Shown: positions 26,727 to 37,114, numbered from the stretch's first letter. The stretch is 64,000 bases of DNA from Kaistella sp. (GCA_019459085.1 JAIBEW010000017.1:99504-163503), one strand, 5' to 3'. A program made the numbers and translations. The notes: generated from the sequence alone by a model not told the origin.

Positions 26727-28400
26727 TTACGGAACCAGTCGCACAACGCGATAGCCGGTGTTGATGTACGCACCCGGTTTTGTTTTCACGAACTCGAATT
26801 TTGTAGCCAGTTGCGTCTGCACTTTATTCATTTGTTTAAAAATTTCGCCTTTCTTGTTTTCGCGAGACAGCATATCATTCACTACATCAAAACCGATTAC
26901 GGCATATTTCGATGGTGTTTTGCAGTATTTGCTTTTGTACGCGGCTAAAATTTCCTGTTCGAAAGCACCTTCTGTATTGATTTTTCTATCCATCAGGTAA
27001 ACGAGATTCGCCTGGCTGAGTTCATCAACTTTCTTTTCGAAAACTGGAACATACACAGAACTGAAAGCCTTCATTCCGGTTGTCTCTTTTGACAGTGCAA
27101 TGATTCTGGAGGCAAAGTTCTCGCCAACAGTATTGTTGTCATTAACCAAAACTGCAATTACCGGTGCAGACTGACCGGTCATCATATTTTGCTCCAACTG
27201 AATATCCGCTGGCGAAGTCACGATGACGATATTTGGATTTTTAACGGCTTTTTCAAGGGCTGTTTTCAGATAATTCGCGCCGGATTTTTTATCGTCGGCA
27301 ACGATATAAATTTTCTGGTTTGAATAAACGCCTTTCACTTCGTCTGAAATCTTGTCGAGATAAGCCTGTTCGTTGGTCTCAACAATTATTAAATTGCTGT
27401 GGGAATACAGATCGCTTGAATTTGCGAATGGAGCCACGACAGGAATTTTTGTGTTCCCTAAATAATCCAGAACCTCAATAATGCTGGATTTAAAAAATGG
27501 GCCGATGATCAAATCGGTATTTTCTTTATTGATCTGCGAGAGTGAATTCTTGAAACTGGCTTCATTTCCTGCATCTACCACTTTTATATCAAGCTGTTGA
27601 CCTTTTGCTGCATTTCTTTCGATGGCGAGTTTTGCACCGGTTAAGAAATCCAGAGACATGCTTCTGTAATTGGAGTCATTAGAATCAAAACCGAAAGGCA
27701 GCATCATGACTACACTCAGAGCGTTGGCGTTTTTCTTCACGTAACCGGCGTCCATTTTTTTGATCTTCAGCACCATTCCAGCTCGCAATCCGCCCGAAAG
27801 TCCCGGATTCAGAGCGATAAGCTCATCAATTGTAATTTCGAATTTATTCACGATCGAAAAAACAGTGTCGCCATCTGCAACGGTATACGTTATATAATCA
27901 TCGGCAGAAGCCGTTACCGACGCAGAAACTTTATCCGCAACCGTAGTTTCTATAAGTTCTTTAGCTTTGGAGCCAGTCGAAGTAACGGGCAGGTTTTCAC
28001 CATACTTTTTGATGTTGGCGAGGGGAAGAACAATTTCGTTTCCGATCTGCATTCCGGCGTCCAGATTTGGATTTAAACGGCGAAGTTCAGTTTCACTAAT
28101 ATGATACTGTTTCGTGATCCCGTAGATGGTCTGTTTCGGTTTTAAAATGATTGTGCCGGTTTCTCCGCTGTTTGATGGAACCGCAGATGTCTTTACAGCT
28201 CCCTTCACGGTGAGAATTTCTCCGATATCCAACTTTCCGTCTTTTGCAGCCGGATTCATCTTCAGGAGCTCATCTACAGACATGCCGTATTTTTTTGCGA
28301 TGTTGTACGGGTTATCCCCTTTCACCACAGTATGTTTTTTCTGCGCAAAAATGCTTACACATGCAAACAGACTTGATAATATGAATACTCTTTTGATCAT
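26727..28400 (-). CDS. Secreted protein with three LysM domains and a periplasmic-binding-like domain
   Basis: The 557-residue protein has a signal peptide (residues 1-19) and three LysM modules (about 21-65, 82-127 and 168-213), seen as HTVVKGDNPYNIAKKYGMS, KQTIYGITKQYHISETEL and YTVADGDTVFSIVNKFEIT. LysM binds peptidoglycan. Residues about 225-557 resemble a type I periplasmic-binding fold (VVMMLPFG, LDFLTGAKLAIE, IIGPFFKSSIIEVLDYLG, IPVVAPFANSSDLY). So the gene joins a cell-wall anchor to a solute-binding or sensor domain. No transporter genes are adjacent. A ligand cannot be named. Confidence 0.85.
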   Translation of the reverse strand: MIKRVFILSSLFACVSIFAQKKHTVVKGDNPYNIAKKYGMSVDELLKMNPAAKDGKLDIGEILTVKGAVKTSAVPSNSGETGTIILKPKQTIYGITKQYHISETELRRLNPNLDAGMQIGNEIVLPLANIKKYGENLPVTSTGSKAKELIETTVADKVSASVTASADDYITYTVADGDTVFSIVNKFEITIDELIALNPGLSGGLRAGMVLKIKKMDAGYVKKNANALSVVMMLPFGFDSNDSNYRSMSLDFLTGAKLAIERNAAKGQQLDIKVVDAGNEASFKNSLSQINKENTDLIIGPFFKSSIIEVLDYLGNTKIPVVAPFANSSDLYSHSNLIIVETNEQAYLDKISDEVKGVYSNQKIYIVADDKKSGANYLKTALEKAVKNPNIVIVTSPADIQLEQNMMTGQSAPVIAVLVNDNNTVGENFASRIIALSKETTGMKAFSSVYVPVFEKKVDELSQANLVYLMDRKINTEGAFEQEILAAYKSKYCKTPSKYAVIGFDVVNDMLSRENKKGEIFKQMNKVQTQLATKFEFVKTKPGAYINTGYRVVRLVP

Positions 28401-28437
28401 TTTTTTCCTTATAGTTTACAAAAATACTGCTTTCAGA

Positions 28438-30054
28438 TTAACCGGCAATAATTATTAGTTCGGGGTGGGCCACCACCATCTCGTCTAAACAAGTTTTAAG
28501 CCAAGCTTCCCCAAATTCTGAATAAAAAACACTGAAATTGAACACCCGCTCCTGCCAGTTTTTACCGGGATGAATTTCCAGGAAAAGTTTTTCAAGGCGC
28601 TCCAAAAATTCGCGGTTTTTTATTTTTTCGGCCCGTAAAAGTCTTTTTTTCATTCTGCCGAATGATTTCAGCTGTCGCGTCTCCTCGGCTTTTACGAGAT
28701 TACCGAAAGATTGGTCGGTAAGTTCCGCCACGGTTTTGAGTTCAGCGAAATGCTGCACGAGCATATTTTCCTTCTCCTCTAGAATTTTTAAAATCTGATG
28801 GTCTTTCAGTAATTTCTCTTTAGAAACCTGAGCGAAACCTTTAAAAAAATCATCGGTCATCAGATCCATTTTTTCAGCTTTCTTCAACGTTTTTTCTTTC
28901 AGAAAAAGAAAAGAATTCCGCGGTACCAAGATTGGTAAGGGCAATTTGAGAGAGGCAAAATAATCCTTGAGTTCAAGCCAGTACATTATTTCAGCATTTC
29001 CGCCGATGTATGCAAGGTTTGGAAGGATCGTTTCCTGATAAACAGGTCGCATCAACGCATTCGGACTGAATTTTTCCGGAAAACTGTTCAGTTCATCTGA
29101 AATTTCAGCTTCCGAAAATTTCAGATTTTTGTCAACAATATCAAAGTAGTCTCCATTTTTTTCGATCCGGTTCCGGGTATCTGTAAGGTAGAAAAGATTG
29201 ATGTCCCGCGGATTAACCTGAACTTTTCCATATTTTTCAGTCAGGAATTCAACCATGTCCTGCATGGTATTTTTCAGGGAATGCTGTAACAGTTCAGCCT
29301 TAAAAATTTCCTGCATCTCTTTTTTCAGCGAAGCGTCATCTCCATCGATCATCAGCAAACCATAACCGCCAAAAAGTCTCTGAACTAAAATCTTAGTCGC
29401 ATCTGCCAAAGTATTTCCAGTCTTATATGCTTCCTTCATCATCAGGATCAGCTCTGTTCCAAAGACCGAATCTTTAAATTCAGTTTCAAAATCAGGGATA
29501 AAAGTTGGATGCTTGATTTTGATCTGTCCAACTGCACCGCCAGACGGTTCATGGATTTCGTAAAAATGATCTGCAGTTTTAAAATGACTGATCTCTTCAA
29601 AATCATGATCTTCAGTAGCCATCCAGAAAACCGGCACAAAGTGGTAGTGCGGAAAATTTTCTTTTAAATAAAGAGCGGTTTTAATGGTCTGCAGAATTTT
29701 GTAGATAAAATACGCGGGTCCTGTAAAAAGATTCAGTTGATGTCCTGTTGTGACGGTAAAAGTGGTGTTCTCTGTTAACTTGTTAAGATTGTTTTGCTGA
29801 GTTTCAGAAAGATTCAGATCTGCAAGCTGGTTTTTTAACGCTTCCGCCAGAGTGTTTCTCTTTTCAGCAGTGAATGAGTCTTTTTTTAAGGCGATTTGAT
29901 TTTCAAAATGTTTCAGTGAAAAAGTATGCTCAGTGAAACCTGCGATCTGATGATCCAGAAAATCTTTGATCAGTTGCGGAATACTTTCAATATCCTGAAA
30001 GTGGATTTTTTTTATTGCTTTCAACAGTATTTTTTTTAGCTGAATAAATACCAT
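28438..30054 (-). CDS. bshC: Bacillithiol biosynthesis cysteine-adding enzyme BshC
   Basis: BshC adds cysteine to GlcN-malate in the last step of bacillithiol synthesis. The 538-residue protein matches the family: FTVTTGHQLNLFTGPAYFIYKI (Rossmann-type nucleotide loop), FVPVFWMATEDHDFEEI, and LPILVPRNSFLFLKE in the C-terminal half. The length fits B. subtilis BshC. The ATG at 30054 overlaps the preceding porin gene by 19 bp; a TTG at 30024 would instead give the start MKAIKKIHFQ and avoid the overlap. The two starts cannot be separated without comparison to homologues. Confidence 0.9.
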   Translation of the reverse strand: MVFIQLKKILLKAIKKIHFQDIESIPQLIKDFLDHQIAGFTEHTFSLKHFENQIALKKDSFTAEKRNTLAEALKNQLADLNLSETQQNNLNKLTENTTFTVTTGHQLNLFTGPAYFIYKILQTIKTALYLKENFPHYHFVPVFWMATEDHDFEEISHFKTADHFYEIHEPSGGAVGQIKIKHPTFIPDFETEFKDSVFGTELILMMKEAYKTGNTLADATKILVQRLFGGYGLLMIDGDDASLKKEMQEIFKAELLQHSLKNTMQDMVEFLTEKYGKVQVNPRDINLFYLTDTRNRIEKNGDYFDIVDKNLKFSEAEISDELNSFPEKFSPNALMRPVYQETILPNLAYIGGNAEIMYWLELKDYFASLKLPLPILVPRNSFLFLKEKTLKKAEKMDLMTDDFFKGFAQVSKEKLLKDHQILKILEEKENMLVQHFAELKTVAELTDQSFGNLVKAEETRQLKSFGRMKKRLLRAEKIKNREFLERLEKLFLEIHPGKNWQERVFNFSVFYSEFGEAWLKTCLDEMVVAHPELIIIAG

Positions 30055-31979
30055 ACGATCCCGATATTCACACGGAAATCATAGAACGGATAGTGTGGCG
30101 CACTGTAGACTTTGTTGTTCGAAAAAAGTTCTGACAAATGCTGTCCCTCAATGAAGAAAAACATTTTTTTCACTTTCATATTGAAATAAACATCAATAGT
30201 TGGCTGTCCGCCGATTGAAAATGAATCGGAATTGGGCAGAATAAACTCGTTAAGAACCGGAAAATAATCGCGTGAAGCAAACTTTGTAAAATAATTCACT
30301 TTAATTCCCGTCTGGATTTCGGCTGCATTTTTAAAGGCTTTGGTTTGAAAATACAGATTTGCACGGCCTACAAAATTCGGCATAGGGTAAATGTCCTTAT
30401 TGGTTAATGCGCTCTGGAAAAGCACGCGCGTATTCAAATGAAATTTACGGTAATCGAAAGTCGCGTCCCCACCGATTTGTGAGATATTGGTGGAACTTTG
30501 GCTCTGGTTGGGTTGTCCGGCAGCATTCAGATAGGTAAAATTATCGATCCGGAAATAACTGGCAAATAACTGAGACCTGAACCAGTTCAGGTTGATATTC
30601 CCTCCAATTTCCATAATGCTTTCATTTTGTGGATCTTCCAGAAAATAATTGAATTTTTTATAAACTGAAGTGTTCATGAGGTAGTTAAAACTCGGTGAGG
30701 CAGACTGAAAATTGACTTTCGCATCCACAAAATAATTTTTCACCGGTTCAAACCTTAGCTTGTTGGCACTTCTGATGTAATTTCCGAACTCATTTCCGCG
30801 GGAAATTTCGAGAAAGGAATTCAGATTGATTTTATCCCAAAGAAAAATACCGAGATTACCGACGGCTCCAATCCTGTTTTCCTTCAGTTCCCCAGGAATT
30901 GTAACCGAATTTACAGTTAAAGGATTTTCCACTCCCAGTTTAATCATCTGGTGATGGAAACCGGCGTCGAGTTTCAGATTTGCATTATCAAGTACCAGAG
31001 AAAAGGTATTGCTCAGATTTTTCGAATGTTTTTCGGAGGAAAAAGGATATCCCGCGACCAAATCTGTATCTCTGTCTACCCAATAACTTTCCGGAGATGT
31101 TTGGTTGTAGTAATACTTGTTACCCTGATGAAAAATGGTATGCCTTATTTTGAACGGAAATTTCTCTGAATTGAAAGGCGTAAACTGATGGCTGAAATAA
31201 TATCTGCGGTACGAAAACTGAGAATTGGAGTTCAGTAGATTTACTTCAACATTCAATTTATTGTCGAAAGTTTCATCGCCGCTCAGATAGAGTTCATCAT
31301 CTACAATTCCGCCGTTCTCCTGATTGTTAACATTCTGGTGAAGGTAATGTGCGAAAGCTTCGTATCTGGAGTTCTTACTGATAAAATGTCCCGAAAAAAG
31401 GGTGTTGTTATTGGCTGCAAGCGAGTTCCGGAAATTCCCCTGAGAGCGTAGTCCGAAATATTCAAGCGCAAAATTAAAATTCTTCCCGATATTCTGGGTA
31501 TAGGTAGTTTTCAGTGCAGCACCGTTTTTTACAGCGTTGTGATAAATAAAAGTAGTTGTGGGTGTTTTTACGTCGTAATATTTGATCTCGTTGATTCCTA
31601 AAATGCCATAAGACTTATTCGTAGGCAGAAGGGAGAGATTCTGTTCGGGATTTACCTCAAACACCAATGGGTTAAAACCGGAACCAATATTGGCAAAACG
31701 TTGCTTTCCAAAATTGTCTTTGTCATTATACTGTGAAAAAATATAGGTCTTATCGGGAGACAGAACGGTATCGAATACTTTCTTTTCTGAAAACTGGGTT
31801 TGGAACCTGTAATCATCAATGCTAGGCTTAAAAATTTTAAGGGAATCCCGGGTGCCAGAATCGATGACGAGGGTATCTGCTTGACGACGATCCTGACTAA
31901 CGGAATCAGTTTTATTCACTACTTGCGCTTTTGTACCAAAAGCAAAAGAAAGGAAGGCAATAAAAAGGACATACTTCAT
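30036..31979 (-). CDS. Putative outer membrane porin/beta-barrel
   Basis: The 647-residue protein has a signal peptide (MKYVLFIAFLSFAFGTKAQ) and then a long region of alternating aromatic and polar residues typical of a beta-barrel: FSYRRYYFSHQFTPF, FNYFLEDP, FDYRKFHLNTRVLF and others. The C-terminus YDFRVNIGIVWYLF resembles a barrel-closing strand. It fits the putative-porin family of Bacteroidota (large barrels of unknown substrate). The overlap with bshC downstream suggests co-transcription. Confidence 0.75.
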   Translation of the reverse strand: MKYVLFIAFLSFAFGTKAQVVNKTDSVSQDRRQADTLVIDSGTRDSLKIFKPSIDDYRFQTQFSEKKVFDTVLSPDKTYIFSQYNDKDNFGKQRFANIGSGFNPLVFEVNPEQNLSLLPTNKSYGILGINEIKYYDVKTPTTTFIYHNAVKNGAALKTTYTQNIGKNFNFALEYFGLRSQGNFRNSLAANNNTLFSGHFISKNSRYEAFAHYLHQNVNNQENGGIVDDELYLSGDETFDNKLNVEVNLLNSNSQFSYRRYYFSHQFTPFNSEKFPFKIRHTIFHQGNKYYYNQTSPESYWVDRDTDLVAGYPFSSEKHSKNLSNTFSLVLDNANLKLDAGFHHQMIKLGVENPLTVNSVTIPGELKENRIGAVGNLGIFLWDKINLNSFLEISRGNEFGNYIRSANKLRFEPVKNYFVDAKVNFQSASPSFNYLMNTSVYKKFNYFLEDPQNESIMEIGGNINLNWFRSQLFASYFRIDNFTYLNAAGQPNQSQSSTNISQIGGDATFDYRKFHLNTRVLFQSALTNKDIYPMPNFVGRANLYFQTKAFKNAAEIQTGIKVNYFTKFASRDYFPVLNEFILPNSDSFSIGGQPTIDVYFNMKVKKMFFFIEGQHLSELFSNNKVYSAPHYPFYDFRVNIGIVWYLFS

Positions 31980-32020
31980 TTTCAGGTTTTGAATAACAAA
32001 AGTACTAAAATTAGGGCAAT

Positions 32021-32047
32021 AAAAAGCCCCGCTATAAAGCGGGGCTT
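32021..32047 (-). terminator. Terminator of the SusC/SusD operon
   Basis: AAGCCCCGCT/AGCGGGGCTT forms a GC-rich perfect stem with a 4 nt loop. The minus-strand T run is TTTTTA. It lies 36 bp beyond the stop of the last gene of the operon. Confidence 0.9.
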
Positions 32048-32082
32048 GGTATTAGAGTCTTAATTTTTTCTTCTATTAGATA

Positions 32083-32904
32083 CTAGAGTCCACTAAAAGA
32101 TTCAATCTTGTTACCATAACTACCTACACCTGGTACATAGTAATAAATGTATAAGTTCATTGTACGGGTGCAAGGATTGAATGATGAAACTTGAGTAACA
32201 TCGGTAGAAGGTTTAGCCCAAATATTAGTGGTCGCATTATACGCATACTGAGTGTCTTGATCTGGAACAGTAACAATAAATGTAACCGGATCATAGTTCA
32301 ACACCATATCAACTCCAATATCCCAAAAATCTTGCACCAATAACTGATTAGGAACTGTTGGGGATACAACAATATCATAAATTCCTCCAGGGTTATTCCA
32401 AAACGAGGCAGTATTTGTAAACGCGCCAGACCCTATAAAGTTGGAAAGCGGACAAGTTAAAGATATATTAACAGTAAACTTCTGATCAAAGAGAGCATTA
32501 GGAAAAGTTGCAGACTGTAATTTAAATGTAACTGTCTTAGGCGTTTGAGAGGCTGCTGCTTCTAAAGCTCTCACAGTAAAAGTTCCCCCAGTTTCACCTG
32601 CTGCTATATCATCAGTTGCACTGTTTAAGATTTGAAAGTCAACTCCTTCAACTGCCGTAGAATTAGCTGCATCAACGACAAGCTTTACCTGGCCTGCTGT
32701 AGGTACCGGTTTCACCGTTCCATAATTAATAATATAGTCTAGGTGTCCTGATCCGGAAACCACAAATGCATTACCTGAAGTACCTCTATTAAAGTTTAAT
32801 AAAGAATCTCCATTATAAAAATCCGCATCTCTTTCAACATCTGAACATGAGGATATGCTCAGCGTCAACAAAATGGATAAAGTAGCTAAAATTAAATTTT
32901 TCAT
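32083..32904 (-). CDS. Surface lipoprotein of the SusC/SusD operon
   Basis: This 273-residue protein has a lipobox (SISSC at residues 16-20) followed by SDVERD, a spacing common in surface-exposed Bacteroidota lipoproteins. Residues about 40-130 look like a Calx-beta/DUF1735-like Ig domain (AVEGVDFQIL... GETGGTFTVRALEAAASQTPKTVTFKL). The rest is strand-rich with a Tyr-rich C-terminus. It is the third gene after SusC and SusD, 21 bp from SusD, so it probably helps bind the same substrate at the cell surface. That substrate is not identifiable. Confidence 0.75.
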   Translation of the reverse strand: MKNLILATLSILLTLSISSCSDVERDADFYNGDSLLNFNRGTSGNAFVVSGSGHLDYIINYGTVKPVPTAGQVKLVVDAANSTAVEGVDFQILNSATDDIAAGETGGTFTVRALEAAASQTPKTVTFKLQSATFPNALFDQKFTVNISLTCPLSNFIGSGAFTNTASFWNNPGGIYDIVVSPTVPNQLLVQDFWDIGVDMVLNYDPVTFIVTVPDQDTQYAYNATTNIWAKPSTDVTQVSSFNPCTRTMNLYIYYYVPGVGSYGNKIESFSGL

Positions 32905-32925
32905 TTGAATTAAATTTATGAGTTA

Positions 32926-34335
32926 TTAATAACCAGGATTTTGCTGGATATTAGGATTTGCCTGAGTTTCTGCTGTAGGAATCGGGTAAGTATATCTATT
33001 TAAATCCGTCAAGGTTGGCACTGGGTTCAGGATATAAATATCTCCACCTTGTCTGGTTACTAACTTACCGTTCCTTTTAAGATCGAAAAGTCTTGAACCT
33101 TCCCAAGCAAATTCCTTCCATCTTTCTTCCAAGATTCTATCTACAGCATCTGTTTGACTAGTAAATCCAGTAGATGCCCCAGCATTTCTTGCAGTTCTAA
33201 CTGCCAGATAAGAAGTATAAGACGCAACTAAATCCGGAGTAGCTTTTCTCGCATATGCTTCAGCTTTTACAAGATACATATCTGCAACTCTAAAGATTTT
33301 AACGTTATTAATTCCAAAATTTCCGGAAGTTCCTGGGTACTTGTTAACAATAAAAGAACTCAAAGTAGTAGGATTACCAGAAAAATATCTAGTTCTTCTA
33401 AAGTCACCTGCTGCAAATTTACTATAAAGCGTTACACTAGGATGCCAATAAATTAACCCCCCGGATGCAAGAGCTGTTGTAGTAAACAAAGCACCGGGCG
33501 CTGCAGAAGCTGAACCAGGAAGATTAGCTTGGTAAAAATACAGTTCATCTCTATTTGCATCAGTCCACGTAGCCTGCACAGTTCCTAAAGTGCTTGCGAG
33601 TGTGCTGTTAAATGCCAATGCCTCATCGGCATATGTGATGGCTGCGTCAAAATTGTTCATTTCCAAAGCCACATAAGCCTGCATAGCTCTTAGTGCACCC
33701 TTATTAAATCTGAATTTATTATCTGGGGTAGTAGCAGGAAGCAGTGGATATGCAGCATCTGCATCAGCCATAATCGCTGCATAAGTTTCTTGCATTGTTG
33801 GCCTACTTGGTTGAGCAAAAATATCGTCAGTAACAACATATGGCACACCTAAAGCCCCAGGATTATACTTTGGTGAATAACTGCGCACCAATAGAAAATG
33901 ATTAAATGCACGTAATGCTAATGCTTCACCTTTAAGTTGGTTTTTCAAAGAAATTTCTGCAGGATTAACAGCTGAAATCTTGTCAAAATTTAACAAAAAT
34001 TTGTTTGCATTTGAAATGGAGCCATATGCACCATACCATACACCAGCAAATTCACCTTGGCCAGAAGTAAATGTCCATGAATGAACTTCTTTACCTTGTC
34101 CGTTATTTTGCGCACCATATTTCAACTCGTCCGTCAACAAAGCCTGCGCATAAATATTTGCACTGGTAGGTATTCCTGAATACGCTCCTAAAACAACTTT
34201 CTCTGCATTTTCTACTGTCTTAAAAACGTTTTCTTCAATTACTCCGTCTGGATCTAAATTGTCGTTCACCAAATCAGTACAATTTGTGAGGAACAATGAC
34301 GCAGAAAAAAGTACTAATAATTTTATTTTGTTCAT
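32926..34335 (-). CDS. RagB/SusD family outer membrane lipoprotein
   Basis: The 469-residue protein has a lipobox (LTNC near residue 19, then TDLVN) and SusD features: NLDPDGVIEENVFKTVENAE, GEALALRAFNHFLLVRSYSP (TPR-like helices), GALRAMQAYVALEMNNF, and a C-terminal LFDLKRNGKLVTRQ with YPIPTAETQANPNIQQNPGY, a family hallmark. SusD covers the SusC pore and delivers substrate. It lies 19 bp downstream of SusC. Confidence 0.96.
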   Translation of the reverse strand: MNKIKLLVLFSASLFLTNCTDLVNDNLDPDGVIEENVFKTVENAEKVVLGAYSGIPTSANIYAQALLTDELKYGAQNNGQGKEVHSWTFTSGQGEFAGVWYGAYGSISNANKFLLNFDKISAVNPAEISLKNQLKGEALALRAFNHFLLVRSYSPKYNPGALGVPYVVTDDIFAQPSRPTMQETYAAIMADADAAYPLLPATTPDNKFRFNKGALRAMQAYVALEMNNFDAAITYADEALAFNSTLASTLGTVQATWTDANRDELYFYQANLPGSASAAPGALFTTTALASGGLIYWHPSVTLYSKFAAGDFRRTRYFSGNPTTLSSFIVNKYPGTSGNFGINNVKIFRVADMYLVKAEAYARKATPDLVASYTSYLAVRTARNAGASTGFTSQTDAVDRILEERWKEFAWEGSRLFDLKRNGKLVTRQGGDIYILNPVPTLTDLNRYTYPIPTAETQANPNIQQNPGY

Positions 34336-34354
34336 CTTTTATTATATTAAATAG

Positions 34355-37114
34355 TTAAAAATTAATTTTTGCACCGAATGTAATCGTTCTCGAGAAAGGA
34401 TACTCGTACTGTGCAATATTATTACTGTCATCTGGGTCAAGTCCTGTCCAGTTGGTCCAAGTATACAGATTATTTCCGATAACGAATAAATCAATACTAG
34501 AAATAAAATCTCCTAAGGCACTTTTAGGAATTCTGTAGTTCAATCTTGCCTCTTGTAATCTTAAGAAAGATGCATCTTCAATATCTTTAGAAGAGAACTG
34601 TCTCGGTGAAAGGTAACTCTGAACATCAGTAACCTGACCTGGTGTCGTCCACATATTCAACATGTTAGTTGATAAATTATATTGGGCAAAGTTAGGATTC
34701 TCCAAGAAATAAGATTCATTGTTAAATCTGTAATATTTGTCCTTAAATCTAAAATTAGCACTTAGTGAGAAGTTTTTATATGCAACTTCAGTACCAAAAC
34801 CACCTATAATTTCGGGTTTAAATGAACCCCAATTTGCAGTAGCATCAGAATCTAAATAGACATTGGTTATATTTCCGTTAGCGTCATAATACAGACCTTG
34901 GCCATTTGAAGCATCAACTCCTGCCCAGCCTACCATATAATGAGAACCAATCGGTAAACCAACTCTAACAATTGATGTACCTAACTCGTACTCATTTACT
35001 TCGCCTAGAGAAGTAACTTTATTTTTATTTTGCGCAAAATTACCAAATAAAGACCATCTCAGATTATCATTTTTAATAACATCTACGTTCAACTGTACCT
35101 CGTAACCTACATTTTCCATTTCTCCAGCATTGAAATTATCAATTGATGAGAAACCTGTAGTCCCGGAAAGAGTTTTACTTAAATACAATTCAGATGTATT
35201 TCTTTTATAATAATCTAAAGATCCACTGATTCTGTTTTGTAAAAAACCAAAATCAAGACCAACACTTAATTCTTTACCAACTTCCCACTTGAAATTTGGA
35301 TTTCCTGGATTAGATGGATTTAGAGTTGTGATATTGTTGTAAGATCCTGTTACAAAGTTTTTGGAAGTTTGGTAAGGACTAGATGTTTCAGGATCCGTAG
35401 GATTTCCAACTTCTCCATAAGAAACTCTAGGCTTTAACAGATTAATAAAAGTTAAGGGTTTCATAAACTCTTCCCTATTCAATTGCCAAGCAAAACCTGC
35501 ACCCCAGAATGTACCCCATTTGAAATTGTCTCCAAAGTCTGAAGCACTCTCTCTACGGATAGATGCATTAAAGCTGTATTTGTCATCAAAGGAATAATTT
35601 ACCAATCCTACAAATGCAAGCCTGTGATATTTTGTATAACCGCCAGATAGCGCAGGAAGTGTACCCGCTGATACTAAGATTGAAGCCGGGCTGTTTACAA
35701 ATAGGTTATTTAAACCGTAACCTGTGTAACCAAACGACTTAATAAATTTGCCGTAATATTCATATAAACCAGTTACATTTACATCATGTCGATCAGCAAA
35801 TGTATTTTGGTAGCTTACTGATGTATTACTTAAAATAGAAGACACCTGACTGTTGGATCTTGATAAAGCTCCTGAATTTCCCGGAGTAGTAATTCCTCCC
35901 AAATAAGTTTCAGGATCTGTATAAGTTTCTCCGTTGGAATTTCTGAAATCAATACCTACGGTCTGCTTTGCTTTAATATTTTTAGTGAATTCATAAGTAG
36001 CATTCATACCACTCACTAATCTAAATTGATTAGTCTCACTTACTCTTGTACTCAAGGTTTGTAAAAAATTACCTCCTAAGAGTCCTGGACCTGCATTGAA
36101 TGTTCCATTAGGCAAATATGGAAAATCACTAGGTGGTGCGAGATAAGCAACCGCAGCAGGGTTATTGAGGTTAATAGCTCCTTCCGAAGAAACATTATTT
36201 CTCATTCCATAAGTAAAACTGTTGTTAAAGTTTAATGAAAACTTTTCACTTGCTTTAATCCCAAGATTTACTGTGGCTGTTATTCTTTCTTGATCCGAAC
36301 CTCTGATAATCCCTTCCTGATTGAAGTACCCTAAATTTGTATAATAAGTAAAGGCATCGGAACCTCCTGAGACCTCAAAATTGTGTTGATTAAACACCCC
36401 GTCCTGATAAACCAATCTACCCCAGTCAGTATTTCGGTTTGCTAGATTTTCAATATCTGCATTAGTATATGCTGTACCGGTATAGGGGTTTCCTAAACCT
36501 ATATTTCTTCTGAATGTATTCCATTGTCTGGAATCCATCAGAGAAACTTTATCATTCGCTCTTGTTGACACTCCAGTCTGTCCAGTATACGTTACCAACG
36601 CTTTACTTCTGTTTCTTCCTTTTTTAGTAGTGATCAAAATGATACCTCCCCCACCGGATGCACCATATTGTGCAGCAGTTCCATAATCTTTAACAACATC
36701 TAAAGACATAAAACTGTTTGGATCCAAAAGCTGAAAAGCTGAAGCTGAGATAGGAATACCATCAACTATATAAAGAGGGGACACTGCGCCATTAATAGTT
36801 TGAGTTCCTCTAATATCAACTCTCAAATTAGTAGATCCGGGAGCTCCAGAGCCAAAGGAAATATCAACACCTGACAGTTTACCAACTAAGGCTTGTTGTA
36901 CGGTTGCGCCAGGAGTGTTTTCAATATCTTCAGCTTTAACTGAAGTAATAGCACCGGAAACTCTCTCCTTTTTCACTTGGGTATATCCTGTGTTTATCAA
37001 AACAACCTCTTCGATTTCAGCAACCTTTGTGGTGTCCGTAACCTGCTGTGCTGAAACAGCATGTCCAATGAAAAATAGAACACCTGCACTTAATACTCGT
37101 AATTTTACATTCAT
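34355..37114 (-). CDS. SusC/RagA family TonB-linked outer membrane protein
   Basis: The 919-residue protein has a signal peptide (to about residue 22), then a TonB-box-like zone (EIEEVVLINTGYTQVKKE), then a plug domain with VQQALVGKLSGVDISFGSG, DIRGTQTINGAVSPLYIVDG, and GASGGGGIILITTKKG, then a 22-strand-type barrel. It lacks the N-terminal carboxypeptidase-D-like domain that most SusC proteins carry and is shorter than the usual 1000 or more. Together with SusD it imports a large nutrient by TonB energy. The -7-like CATATTTG at 37143-37150 overlaps an inverted repeat. No glycoside hydrolase is present in the operon. Confidence 0.96.
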   Translation of the reverse strand: MNVKLRVLSAGVLFFIGHAVSAQQVTDTTKVAEIEEVVLINTGYTQVKKERVSGAITSVKAEDIENTPGATVQQALVGKLSGVDISFGSGAPGSTNLRVDIRGTQTINGAVSPLYIVDGIPISASAFQLLDPNSFMSLDVVKDYGTAAQYGASGGGGIILITTKKGRNRSKALVTYTGQTGVSTRANDKVSLMDSRQWNTFRRNIGLGNPYTGTAYTNADIENLANRNTDWGRLVYQDGVFNQHNFEVSGGSDAFTYYTNLGYFNQEGIIRGSDQERITATVNLGIKASEKFSLNFNNSFTYGMRNNVSSEGAINLNNPAAVAYLAPPSDFPYLPNGTFNAGPGLLGGNFLQTLSTRVSETNQFRLVSGMNATYEFTKNIKAKQTVGIDFRNSNGETYTDPETYLGGITTPGNSGALSRSNSQVSSILSNTSVSYQNTFADRHDVNVTGLYEYYGKFIKSFGYTGYGLNNLFVNSPASILVSAGTLPALSGGYTKYHRLAFVGLVNYSFDDKYSFNASIRRESASDFGDNFKWGTFWGAGFAWQLNREEFMKPLTFINLLKPRVSYGEVGNPTDPETSSPYQTSKNFVTGSYNNITTLNPSNPGNPNFKWEVGKELSVGLDFGFLQNRISGSLDYYKRNTSELYLSKTLSGTTGFSSIDNFNAGEMENVGYEVQLNVDVIKNDNLRWSLFGNFAQNKNKVTSLGEVNEYELGTSIVRVGLPIGSHYMVGWAGVDASNGQGLYYDANGNITNVYLDSDATANWGSFKPEIIGGFGTEVAYKNFSLSANFRFKDKYYRFNNESYFLENPNFAQYNLSTNMLNMWTTPGQVTDVQSYLSPRQFSSKDIEDASFLRLQEARLNYRIPKSALGDFISSIDLFVIGNNLYTWTNWTGLDPDDSNNIAQYEYPFSRTITFGAKINF

